Shown one piece after another: positions 8,857-16,671 of a stretch of 64,000 bases of DNA (position 1 is the stretch's first letter; each line of letters begins with the position of its first letter). The translations under genes and the position numbers were made by a program. Source of the stretch: Enterobacteriaceae bacterium UBA7338 (GTDB taxonomy: Bacteria > Pseudomonadota > Gammaproteobacteria > Enterobacterales > Enterobacteriaceae); contig DKPJ01000016.1 in assembly GCA_002480085.1 (NCBI GenBank), forward strand, positions 1 to 64,000. The letters run 5' to 3'. Below the pieces are notes generated by a model. The model searched no databases. It was given only the letters and a program-made list of their open reading frames with translations, and was not told the DNA's origin.

Positions 8857-9726
8857 ATGGAGTGGAGTCTTACGCAGGGTAAGCTGCTGGCTTATCACCG
8901 CTTAATGCGCACGGACAAGCCAATTGGTGCGCTGCTGTTGCTGTGGCCCACCCTGTGGGCGCTGTGGGTGGCGACGCCGGGCGTGCCGCCGCTGGGGATC
9001 CTCGCGGTGTTTATCGCCGGAGTCTGGCTGATGCGCGCCGCAGGCTGCGTGGTAAACGACTACGCCGATCGCAAATTTGATGGCCACGTGAAGCGCACCG
9101 CCAACCGGCCGCTGCCGAGCGGCGCGGTGAGCGAAAAAGAGGCGCGTAACCTGTTTGTCGTGCTGGTGCTGATCGCCTTTGTGCTGGTGCTGACCCTGAA
9201 CCTGATGACCATCCTGCTGTCGGTGGCGGCGCTGGCGCTGGCCTGGACCTATCCCTTCATGAAGCGCTATACCCATCTGCCGCAGGTGGTGCTGGGTGCC
9301 GCCTTTGGCTGGTCAATCCCGATGGCTTTTGCCGCCGTCAGCGAGTCGGTGCCGCTGAGCTGCTGGCTGATGTTCTTCGCCAATATCCTGTGGGCGGTGG
9401 CTTACGATACGCTCTATGCGATGGTAGATCGGGACGACGACGTTAAGATTGGCATTAAATCGACGGCTATTCTTTTCGGTCGGCACGATAAGCTGATCGT
9501 CGGCATTCTGCAGGTGCTGGTGCTGGTGCTGATGGCGGCGGTGGGCTGGCTGAACGGGCTGGGCTGGCCGTTCTATGCCTCGATCGCGGTGGCTGGGGCG
9601 CTGTTTGTCTGGCAGCAGAAGATGATTGTGCATCGCGATCGCGACGCCTGCTTCCGGGCCTTCCTGAACAATAACTACGTTGGCCTGGCGCTGTTTGTCG
9701 GGCTGGCGGTGAGTTACCTGCCATAA
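8857..9726 (+). CDS. ubiA: 4-hydroxybenzoate octaprenyltransferase UbiA
   Basis: Inner-membrane prenyltransferase that attaches the polyprenyl tail to 4-hydroxybenzoate, the second step after UbiC. The protein has 289 residues and eight to nine hydrophobic helices. The two Asp-rich motifs of the superfamily are present: NDYADRKFD near residues 67-75 and DRDDDVKIG near 190-198. These bind the Mg2+-diphosphate of the prenyl donor. It ends before a REP pair and converges on plsB. Confidence 0.97.
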   Translation: MEWSLTQGKLLAYHRLMRTDKPIGALLLLWPTLWALWVATPGVPPLGILAVFIAGVWLMRAAGCVVNDYADRKFDGHVKRTANRPLPSGAVSEKEARNLFVVLVLIAFVLVLTLNLMTILLSVAALALAWTYPFMKRYTHLPQVVLGAAFGWSIPMAFAAVSESVPLSCWLMFFANILWAVAYDTLYAMVDRDDDVKIGIKSTAILFGRHDKLIVGILQVLVLVLMAAVGWLNGLGWPFYASIAVAGALFVWQQKMIVHRDRDACFRAFLNNNYVGLALFVGLAVSYLP

Positions 9727-9729
9727 GAA

Positions 9730-9807
9730 AATGCCGGGTGGCGGCTACGCCTGACCCGGCCTACGGCTGGATGTTGTAGGCCCGGTAAGCGGTAGCGCCA
9801 CCGGGCA
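9730..9807. repeat. REP pair between ubiA and plsB
   Basis: Two inverted REP units (ATGCCGGGTGGCGGCTACGCC and the GTAGGCCCGG...CCACCGGGCAT partner) lie between convergent genes. Each can form a GC-rich hairpin, the second followed by a T run, so the pair may also end the ubiA transcript. Confidence 0.85.
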
Positions 9808-9812
9808 TTTTT

Positions 9813-12233
9813 TTACTCGCTTTGCGTCGCGCTCTCGATGGTCAATCGCACGTCAGGCGTCACCAGATCCGCCAGCAGGAGATAGACCTGCATGGTTTTT
9901 GCCGGATCGGCATCCCCGGTATCACTGATGTATCCCTCGTCGCGCAGGGTCAGCACCAGGGTACTGAACACCGCTTTATCGAAGAACTCTGGGGCGTTGA
10001 TCCCGTGCAGAACCGACAGGCGCTGGGCCAGGGTGCGACTCTCTTTCTCCAGCGTGCCACGGTTAATGGCCGGGTTAGCGCTCAGCAGCCAGAAGGTGAT
10101 GGCGTAGCGCTGCAGCGTCTCGCGCGCGCCCGCCGCCAGCAGCTGCAGGGTACGTGAGCGCTGCGGGTTGAGATAGAGGCGATCGTCTTTATCCACCAGC
10201 AGACCCTGGCGCACCATTTCGGCGATCAGCGCGTTCAGGACTTCCGGCAGCTCGCTGTTATCCCAGCGCAGGAACAGCTCGGCTTTCAGCATCGGATAGA
10301 GCACATCAACGTGGCGCATCAGCTCTTCGCGAGAGATCTGGCGATGCTGGGTCACGATGGCCGCCATCAACGAAGGCAGGACCAGCATATGCGCGATGTT
10401 GTTGCGATAGTAGGTCATCAGCACCGCCTGCTCGCGCGGCAGAATGATGATGTCACCGATGGTGTCTTTCTCTACCTCGAACTTGTTCATCTGCAGCGCG
10501 TGGGCGATCAGCTCGCTGGCGCTCGCCGTTGGGGCGGTGGCGTCAGGAGAGTAGGGCACGTTGCGCAGCAGATCGAGGTAGCAGTCCAGCTGCTCGGTCA
10601 GCTGCTCGCGGGTCAGCGAGCGCTGGCGCGAAGCCAACAGCGCGGTGCAACACAGGTTCATGGCGTTTGCCGCACCGGCGTTGTTGATACGCACCATCAG
10701 ATCGGCGGCAATGGTGTTGACCGTCGGCGTCAGCCAGGCCGGACGGATCGCCTCAATCGGATCGATCGACTCGCGCCACTCCGGCACGTGCTGGTTGAGG
10801 TAGTTCATCAGCGGCAGCGGCTCGCCGAAGTTGACGTAGCCCTGGCCGAGGTTACGCAGCTTGCTCAGGCCGCGCAGCATCTGGAAGACGTTCTCTTTCT
10901 CTTTGGTCGCGCCGCGCAGCTCTTTAGCGTAGGTGCCGACCTCCATCACGTGCTCGTAGCCGATGTAGATCGGTACCAGGGTGATAGGGCGGGTACCGCC
11001 GCGCAGCATGGCCTGCAGGGTCATCGACAGGGTACCGGTTTTCGGATCCAGCAGGCGGCCCGTGCGCGAGCGCCCGCCCTCAACGAAGTATTCAACGGAG
11101 TAGCCGCGGCTGAACAGCTCGCCCAGATACTCACGGAACACCGTCGAGTAGAGCTTGTTGCCCTTGAAGGTACGACGGATAAAGAACGCCCCGAGACGAC
11201 GGAAGATCGGTCCGGCAGGCCAGAAGTTAAGGTTGATCCCCGCGGCGATATGCGGCGGTACCAGACCCTGGTGATAGAGGACGTAGGAGAGCAGCATGTA
11301 GTCCATGTGGCTACGGTGGCAGGGCACGTAGACAATCTCATGACCGTCGTGCGCCAGCTGGCGGACCCGCTCGGCGTTATGCACGTTGATGCCCTGGTAG
11401 AGCCGGTTCCAGGTAAAGCCCAGAATACGGTCGGTCAGGCGGATCATCTCATAGGAGAAGTTAGCGGCAATCTCCTCCATCAGCGCGATGGCGTTTTGCT
11501 GGGCCTTCTCGTGGGAGATTTTTTTGCTGCGCGCTTCGTCTTCGACCGCGCGGGCAATCGCTTTTGACGCCAGCAGCTTATTGAAGAGATCCTGACGCGC
11601 CGGCAGGCGTGGACCCACAGCGGCGAGGCGCTGGCGGGCAAAGTGCATGCGCGCTACGCGGGCCAGCTTCTGGGCGATGATTTTATCTGTGCCGTGCTCG
11701 GTGGCCATCCGGCGCAGGGAGACCGGCGGCGAGAAGCGCACAAAGCTGTCGCGACCCAGCCAGGAGACGGCAAAAAACTTCTGGATGCCGTTCAGCATGC
11801 GCAGCGGCGGGTTCACTTCGCCTTTTTCGCGCCCCGGCGAGCGGCCAAACATCACCGAGACCGGCACCATCTGCACGTCCAGATCCGGGTGGTTACGGTG
11901 GAGATCCAGATAGTCATGGAACAGCTTAATAGACTCTTCTTTTGGCGTGTACCAGCTAAAGACACGCGGGCCGCTATGGATAAAAATGTAGCGCGGCAGC
12001 AGCGCGCCGTCGATCTCCAGCGGTTCAAGCGGATCGGGCAGCTCGTGCGCCAGACATTGGGCACGCAGCGTCAGTAAGTCTGCCTTCGAGTTATAAGGCA
12101 ACACGTACATAATAGGGCGTGAGGTATCGAGTCCAGGTTCCTGGGCAGGTTCTGCCGGAATCGACTTGCTTTTTACCAACACGCTTAATGGTAAATTCAG
12201 TAATTTGTAGTAAATTCGTGGCCAGCCGGACAT
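9813..12233 (-). CDS. plsB: Glycerol-3-phosphate 1-O-acyltransferase PlsB
   Basis: Inner-membrane-associated enzyme that acylates sn-glycerol-3-phosphate at position 1, the first step of phospholipid synthesis. The start is set at MSGWPRIYYK (806 residues), matching the usual E. coli product; an in-frame ATG at 12266 would add 11 residues, and neither start has a strong ribosome site. Acyltransferase motif I is visible as CHRSHMDYMLLSYV (HX4D). Others are NLNFWPAGPIFRRLGAFFIRR, FVEGGRSRTGR and the block ITLVPIYIGYEHVMEVG. Divergent from dgkA. Confidence 0.96.
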   Translation of the reverse strand: MSGWPRIYYKLLNLPLSVLVKSKSIPAEPAQEPGLDTSRPIMYVLPYNSKADLLTLRAQCLAHELPDPLEPLEIDGALLPRYIFIHSGPRVFSWYTPKEESIKLFHDYLDLHRNHPDLDVQMVPVSVMFGRSPGREKGEVNPPLRMLNGIQKFFAVSWLGRDSFVRFSPPVSLRRMATEHGTDKIIAQKLARVARMHFARQRLAAVGPRLPARQDLFNKLLASKAIARAVEDEARSKKISHEKAQQNAIALMEEIAANFSYEMIRLTDRILGFTWNRLYQGINVHNAERVRQLAHDGHEIVYVPCHRSHMDYMLLSYVLYHQGLVPPHIAAGINLNFWPAGPIFRRLGAFFIRRTFKGNKLYSTVFREYLGELFSRGYSVEYFVEGGRSRTGRLLDPKTGTLSMTLQAMLRGGTRPITLVPIYIGYEHVMEVGTYAKELRGATKEKENVFQMLRGLSKLRNLGQGYVNFGEPLPLMNYLNQHVPEWRESIDPIEAIRPAWLTPTVNTIAADLMVRINNAGAANAMNLCCTALLASRQRSLTREQLTEQLDCYLDLLRNVPYSPDATAPTASASELIAHALQMNKFEVEKDTIGDIIILPREQAVLMTYYRNNIAHMLVLPSLMAAIVTQHRQISREELMRHVDVLYPMLKAELFLRWDNSELPEVLNALIAEMVRQGLLVDKDDRLYLNPQRSRTLQLLAAGARETLQRYAITFWLLSANPAINRGTLEKESRTLAQRLSVLHGINAPEFFDKAVFSTLVLTLRDEGYISDTGDADPAKTMQVYLLLADLVTPDVRLTIESATQSE

Positions 12234-12362
12234 AAACAATGTGAAGCCTCTGGTTAATAATGCCATTGCGCCGCAAGAATATCAGAAAGCGCGCAGAATA
12301 TCTTTTGTACCTCGGTACGCTCGCATAGACATTGACGATAATTACGTAAAAAGGTTCTTTTG

Positions 12363-12731
12363 ATGGCCAATAATACCACTGGTTTAACTCGAATCATTAA
12401 AGCAGCAGGCTACTCATGGAAGGGCGTTCGTGCTGCCTGGCTCAACGAAGCCGCATTCCGCCAGGAGTCCGTGGCGGTGATCCTGGCCATTGTCGTCGCC
12501 TGCTGGCTCGACGTAGACGCTATTACCCGCGTGCTGCTGATTGGGTCCGTTGTGCTGGTAATGATAGTGGAGATCCTGAACAGCGCGATCGAGGCGGTCG
12601 TTGACCGTATCGGGACTGATTTTCATGAGCTTTCCGGCCGGGCAAAAGATATGGGATCGGCGGCGGTGCTGATGTCCATTTTGCTGGCTCTGGCGACCTG
12701 GGGCATCCTGCTCTGGTCATATTACCGCTAA
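12363..12731 (+). CDS. dgkA: Diacylglycerol kinase DgkA
   Basis: Small trimeric inner-membrane kinase that rephosphorylates diacylglycerol from membrane-derived oligosaccharide synthesis to phosphatidate. The protein has 122 residues and three transmembrane helices. Family motifs are GYSWKGVRAAW, NEAAFRQE and EILNSAIEAVVDRIG, the last carrying catalytic Glu and metal-binding residues, followed by HELSGRAKDMGSAAV. The ATG at 12363 is used because the frame's earlier codon is only TTG. It is divergent from plsB and precedes lexA. Confidence 0.97.
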   Translation: MANNTTGLTRIIKAAGYSWKGVRAAWLNEAAFRQESVAVILAIVVACWLDVDAITRVLLIGSVVLVMIVEILNSAIEAVVDRIGTDFHELSGRAKDMGSAAVLMSILLALATWGILLWSYYR

Positions 12732-12794
12732 GGCGCGCAAAATCGGCCCCGTGCGGCGAATTTGCTCAAAATTTGGTTTCAAAAACGGTTTTTG

Positions 12795-12831
12795 CTGTAT
12801 ATACTCACAGCATAACTGTATATACACCCAG
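12795..12831 (+). promoter_or_regulatory. Two tandem LexA (SOS) boxes
   Basis: CTGTATATACTCACAG (12795-12810) and CTGTATATACACCCAG (12816-12831) both fit CTG-N10-CAG and are 21 bp apart. They end eight bases before the lexA start, giving the dual autorepression known in E. coli. Confidence 0.93.
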
Positions 12832-12839
12832 GGGGCGGG

Positions 12840-13448
12840 ATGAAAGCGTTAACAGCCAGGCAGCAAGAGGTGTTTGATCTCATTCGCGATCACATCAGCC
12901 AGACCGGCATGCCGCCGACGCGTGCTGAAATTGCGCAACGTTTGGGATTCCGTTCGCCAAACGCGGCAGAAGAACACCTGAAGGCGCTGGCGCGTAAAGG
13001 CGCTATTGAGATTGTTTCCGGCGCATCGCGCGGGATCCGCTTACTGCAGGAAGAGGAAGATGGCCTGCCGCTGATTGGCCGCGTGGCCGCCGGTGAGCCG
13101 CTGCTGGCGCAGCAGCATATTGAAGGTCACTATCAGGTCGATCCCTCCCTGTTCAAGCCCAGCGCTGACTTCCTGCTGCGCGTTAGCGGGATGTCGATGA
13201 AAGATATCGGCATCATGGATGGCGATCTGCTGGCAGTGCACAAAACGCAGGAAGCGCGTAACGGGCAGGTGATCGTGGCGCGTATTGATGACGAAGTGAC
13301 GGTAAAGCGGCTGAAAAAGCAGGGTAACACCGTGCAGCTGCTGCCGGAAAACAGCGACTTCGATCCTATCGTCGTTGACCTGCGTCAGCAGAACTTCAGC
13401 ATTGAAGGCCTGGCGGTGGGTGTCATTCGCAACGGCGAGTGGCTCTGA
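12840..13448 (+). CDS. lexA: SOS repressor LexA
   Basis: Transcriptional repressor of the DNA-damage response that cleaves itself when RecA filaments form. The protein has 202 residues. An N-terminal winged-helix DNA-binding domain (1-70) includes PPTRAEIAQRLGFRSPNAAEEHL. The cleavage site is Ala84-Gly85 and the catalytic dyad is Ser119/Lys156, all at canonical numbers. Two SOS boxes in front show autoregulation. In E. coli dinF follows in the same operon; here a terminator follows directly and dinF is missing. Confidence 0.98.
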   Translation: MKALTARQQEVFDLIRDHISQTGMPPTRAEIAQRLGFRSPNAAEEHLKALARKGAIEIVSGASRGIRLLQEEEDGLPLIGRVAAGEPLLAQQHIEGHYQVDPSLFKPSADFLLRVSGMSMKDIGIMDGDLLAVHKTQEARNGQVIVARIDDEVTVKRLKKQGNTVQLLPENSDFDPIVVDLRQQNFSIEGLAVGVIRNGEWL

Positions 13449-13462
13449 TCCTGAGCTAAAAA

Positions 13463-13507
13463 TCTATGGCAGCCTGCCCCGGCGCTGCCATAGACTCATC
13501 TTTTTTG
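13463..13507 (+). terminator. Terminator after lexA
   Basis: An 11-bp perfect stem TCTATGGCAGC / GCTGCCATAGA is followed at a short distance by six Ts. It ends lexA as a single-gene unit from this side. Confidence 0.8.
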
Positions 13508-13719
13508 AACTGCAATTCTTACTCCCATCTCGTTGTACCCGTATGCTAGTTCGTAGGCTTATCCCTTGTCTGTTCCTCGCCGCACGGTTAAATATTCCGA
13601 ATAATCCCCACGTTAGAAAATCCTTAACTACAATTATTATCACGTTCAGCAGATAACGAACGTAACGAAGGACCAACGAATATTGCTATTCAACACCGAA
13701 CGATGATGAGGATACCATT

Positions 13720-13929
13720 ATGAATAAAGACGAAGTCGGCGGTAACTGGAAACAGTTCAAAGGTAAAGCGAAAGAGCAATGGGGTAAATTAACGGACGAC
13801 GACATGACCGTTATTGAAGGTAAACGCGACCAGCTGGTCGGTAAAATTCAGGAACGTTACGGCTACCAAAAAGACCAGGCTGAGAAAGAAGTGGTCGATT
13901 GGGAAACCCGTAACGAGTATCGCTGGTAA
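13720..13929 (+). CDS. yjbJ: CsbD-family stress protein YjbJ
   Basis: Small, highly charged cytosolic protein of 69 residues in the CsbD family. It is abundant in stationary phase and under osmotic stress in E. coli; its molecular role is unknown. Family features are NWKQFKGKAKEQWGKL near the start and the KIQERYGYQKDQAEKEV helix. A GAGG Shine-Dalgarno lies 8 bp upstream. The 270-bp upstream gap is AT-rich and probably carries a sigma-S promoter, which I infer from E. coli rather than from a clear motif. Confidence 0.92.
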   Translation: MNKDEVGGNWKQFKGKAKEQWGKLTDDDMTVIEGKRDQLVGKIQERYGYQKDQAEKEVVDWETRNEYRW

Positions 13930-14005
13930 TCACGTTAGATCAATAGCTTGACTACCCTGCCCGACGGTACAAGGATGTACCGACTCTTCTCACCTCCCTC
14001 TGAGC

Positions 14006-14521
14006 CTAACGTGGCTTTTTCTTCACTAAAATGCTGTGATCGTGCTGGCACTCGCCCTGATGACGGCAGGCTTCGACTTCCGAACACTCCGCACAAAGCC
14101 CATGCGCTTCTATAACATTATGACGTAGCGCAAATCCCATCTTTGCCGCCAGGGCATGCATAATATCTTCCACACCCTCTGCCGCTTCCTCTTTCACTAC
14201 GCCACAACGGTCGCAGATGAACATTGCCGACGTATGGGTAGGCTGATCGAAGAGGTGACACAGCACGTAGCTGTTGGTTGACTCAACCTTATGGACAAAT
14301 CCCTGCTCCAGTAGAAAGTCGAGAGCGCGATAGACCGTAGGCGGCTTAGCCTGTGGCTCCGAGGCACGCAGCAGATCGAGCAGATCGTAAGCGCTGATGG
14401 CACCCTGCTGAAGGCTCATCAAGCGCAGAACCTCAAGGCGCTGCGGGGTCAGGCGCACGTTGCGTTGCGCGCACAGCGTTTCAGCATGTGCCAGCATCTG
14501 CTGCGAAGTGGTCTTATCCAT
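14006..14521 (-). CDS. zur: Zinc uptake regulator Zur
   Basis: Fur-family repressor that senses Zn2+ and controls znuABC and other zinc-saving genes. The protein has 171 residues. The winged helix includes RLTPQRLEVLRLM and KPPTVYRALDFLLEQGFVHK. The structural zinc site is Cys103-x2-Cys106 with Cys143-x2-Cys146, and a His/Cys-rich tail (CRHQGECQHDH) adds ligands. Convergent with yjbJ across a 75-bp gap, as in E. coli. Confidence 0.96.
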   Translation of the reverse strand: MDKTTSQQMLAHAETLCAQRNVRLTPQRLEVLRLMSLQQGAISAYDLLDLLRASEPQAKPPTVYRALDFLLEQGFVHKVESTNSYVLCHLFDQPTHTSAMFICDRCGVVKEEAAEGVEDIMHALAAKMGFALRHNVIEAHGLCAECSEVEACRHQGECQHDHSILVKKKPR

Positions 14522-14584
14522 TGGGCATCCTCAGGTTACGTGATGTAATAACGTTGAAGCTGCTACTTTACCATATCCTCTGGC

Positions 14585-14642
14585 AAACGCCGAGATCCGG
14601 ACGATCCTTCTCCTCTCGGGCCGGATCTTAACCCTGGCGTTT
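14585..14642. other. Nested hairpin in the zur-traF-like gap
   Basis: In the 354-bp gap, an inner stem AGATCCGG / CCGGATCT (14593-14600, 14621-14628) is enclosed by an outer AAACGCC / GGCGTTT pair (14585-14591, 14636-14642). It lies upstream of zur and of the next gene. The rest of the gap is AT-rich promoter-like sequence. Function not recognised; it could be an untranslated-leader structure or a remnant. Confidence 0.4.
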
Positions 14643-14875
14643 ACCTGAAATTTTCGTCAGACACGCAGAAAAACTTCCCGAAACGATTTTCCTCCTCTAT
14701 AAGTAAAGAGCGTTTATAAAAATACGCAGATTGTTACGAATAAAAATATCCTCATGCGGCAAAAAAAATGAAATAGCCGCATTTAGCATCGTTTTTCACA
14801 GCAATAGTTCATCTCTCGCCAGGCGATAACTGGCAGGGCATAAATCGACCTTTGATCAATAAGACAGGGCATACT

Positions 14876-16192
14876 GTGAAAAAAATTTTTAAACTTTCAG
14901 TGGTAACACTTGCGGTCTCTTTTGGGGTAGTCACTCAGGCAGGGGCAGCGAATACCTGGGCAGAGGCGCGTAGCGATGCGATGGGTGGGACCGGGGTAGC
15001 GTCCGCCAGCTATGGCAGCGGCGTACTGATTAACCCGGCGCTGCTGGCCAAGGCTAAGCCGGATGATAACGTGACAATTATTCTGCCGAGCGTGCGGGCG
15101 CAGATTAGCGATAAAGACAATCTGCAGGACGAAATCGATGATATCAGCGATAAGGTTGACTATTACGATGACGTTATTGATAACCTGACCACCGCGCAGA
15201 TTATTGCGAATCCGCTGGGCACTATCGATCAGTTTCAGGGCGCGGCTGGCGATCTCGCCGACGAACTGGATTTCCTGAACGGCAAAACGGCGCGCGCGCA
15301 TGCCGCAGCGGGCATTGCAGTAAGCATTCCTAACGATGTTCTCTCTTTTGCATTCGTCACTAAAGCTTATGCGCATGCCCGCGTAAGCTCCGCCATCGAT
15401 CAGCAGGATATTAGCTACCTACGCAGCATTCAGAACAACGATCTGGTCGCCGCAGGCGTGGCGCTTAACGCCGCGCTCTCACCTGACGGTTCGGATGAGA
15501 TCACCCGCAACCTGAACTCTACCGCCTCTGGACGGGCCGCTATCGTCTCCGACTACGGCGTGGCCGTAGCGCGTCAGTTCCAGTTTGGCGACGTGCCGGT
15601 CTCTATCGGCGTGACGCCGAAGCTGCAAAAAACCTGGCTGTTCAACTACACCACCTCCATCTATGACTACGACAGCAGCGACTTCAACAGCAGCCGCTAC
15701 CGTAACGACGATACCGGCTTCAACGTTGACGCCGGTATTGCCGCTGACTTTGGCGATAACTGGACGGTGGGCCTGAGCGGGCAGAACCTGATCTCCCGCG
15801 ATATCGATACCAAAGATATCCAGATCCGTAACGGTCGCACCGGCGAGGTTCGTAACTACAAAGACACCTACCAGATCAGCCCGGTGGTTACCGCTGGCCT
15901 GGCGTGGCATACGGATCTGGTCACCCTCAGCGCCGACGGCGATCTGACCGAAACCAAAGGCTTCAAAAGTGAAGAGGCTTCCCAGTATGTTGGCGTGGGT
16001 GCCGAAGTGCGTCCGCTCGACTGGCTGGCAGTACGGGCGGGCTACCGTGCCGATGTGAAAGGGGACGACAGCAACGTCGCCACCGCCGGTATCGGTTTTG
16101 CGCCGTTTAACCGCGTCCACGTTGACCTGATGGGCCTGTATGGTGAAGATGAAACCTGGGGCGCAGGCGCGCAGCTCAGCCTGACGTTCTGA
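14876..16192 (+). CDS. TraF-like (FadL-type) outer-membrane protein
   Basis: Predicted exported beta-barrel-like protein of 438 residues, resembling the family annotated as 'conjugal transfer protein TraF' (TraF_2), which shares its fold with FadL/OmpP1-type porins. GTG is chosen as start because AGGG lies nine bases upstream and a signal peptide follows at once (VKKIFKLSVVTLAVSFGVV, cut near QAGA-ANTW). The EARSDAMGGTGVASASYGSG segment is typical of FadL-like N-termini. The C-terminus alternates hydrophobic residues and ends LSLTF, an outer-membrane insertion signal. No conjugation genes are near, so the family name should not be read as function. Confidence 0.7.
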   Translation: MKKIFKLSVVTLAVSFGVVTQAGAANTWAEARSDAMGGTGVASASYGSGVLINPALLAKAKPDDNVTIILPSVRAQISDKDNLQDEIDDISDKVDYYDDVIDNLTTAQIIANPLGTIDQFQGAAGDLADELDFLNGKTARAHAAAGIAVSIPNDVLSFAFVTKAYAHARVSSAIDQQDISYLRSIQNNDLVAAGVALNAALSPDGSDEITRNLNSTASGRAAIVSDYGVAVARQFQFGDVPVSIGVTPKLQKTWLFNYTTSIYDYDSSDFNSSRYRNDDTGFNVDAGIAADFGDNWTVGLSGQNLISRDIDTKDIQIRNGRTGEVRNYKDTYQISPVVTAGLAWHTDLVTLSADGDLTETKGFKSEEASQYVGVGAEVRPLDWLAVRAGYRADVKGDDSNVATAGIGFAPFNRVHVDLMGLYGEDETWGAGAQLSLTF

Positions 16193-16200
16193 TGATCCTC

Positions 16201-16227
16201 CCGCCGGAGGCGCAATGTCTCCGGCGG
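16201..16227 (+). terminator. Hairpin after the TraF-like gene
   Basis: A perfect 9-bp stem CCGCCGGAG / CTCCGGCGG encloses the loop GCGCAATGT. No strong T run follows. The right half of this structure recurs at 17798-17828, across the two-gene cassette. Confidence 0.65.
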
Positions 16228-16239
16228 GTATTCAGGCTA
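16210..16239 (+). repeat. Direct repeat, left copy flanking cassette
   Basis: GCGCAATGTCTCCGGCG (17 bp) is identical to 17798-17814, and TTCAGGCTA 5-6 bases later also matches. The two copies bracket the AT-rich cassette 16241-17664. Confidence 0.75.
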
Positions 16240-16240
16240 C

Positions 16241-16648
16241 TTAGCCAAAATGTTCCGTCAAGAATTTTGCCAAGGCCATTAAAAAAACGAAAGCGCACGA
16301 ACACATACAAAGAAGGGTAATTCTGTAATACCAATGCATCCAGCTATAGAGATCGCCTGGGATGCTATCAAAAAAATTGTATACTTCTTTATTATCATTC
16401 CACATCAAAAGGGGGGCTTTCTTTTTCAAAAGACAGAGAAAGTAATAAACAAGCGTAAAAGAGCCGAAAAAACCCATTAAAGAGTGGAAATGATAGGGAG
16501 CGTAAAACGAGAGGCCATGCTCATGGTATAACTCAATGAGCCGGTTATACTTTTTTTTGTTTGCACCAAAATAGAAGAAGAGAAAAGCAAAGAAAAAAAA
16601 ACCTACCCATACGGCAGCTATTCCTAAATAAGAAAACCAAAGAGACAT
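16241..16648 (-). CDS. Small three-helix membrane protein, candidate immunity protein
   Basis: I do not recognise this gene. It encodes 135 residues from ATG 16648, with AAGGA eight bases upstream; the frame extends further only to a TTG overlapping the previous stop. Hydrophobic segments are at about 2-28, 56-74 and 109-130, and aromatic residues are abundant. It starts 23 bp after the LysM-like gene on the same strand, so the two are probably co-transcribed. Codon use is AT-rich compared with the core genes. A small polytopic protein directly after a putative membrane-active toxin fits an inner-membrane immunity protein, but this is inference from context. Confidence 0.55.
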   Translation of the reverse strand: MSLWFSYLGIAAVWVGFFFFAFLFFYFGANKKKYNRLIELYHEHGLSFYAPYHFHSLMGFFGSFTLVYYFLCLLKKKAPLLMWNDNKEVYNFFDSIPGDLYSWMHWYYRITLLCMCSCAFVFLMALAKFLTEHFG

Positions 16649-16671
16649 ACGCTTAATCCTTAAGGAAATAG

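Noticed and set aside
10311..11567. 418-codon open frame opposite plsB
   Set aside because: It is the exact antisense of the conserved plsB gene, has a low-complexity His/Gln/Arg-rich product and no ribosome site.
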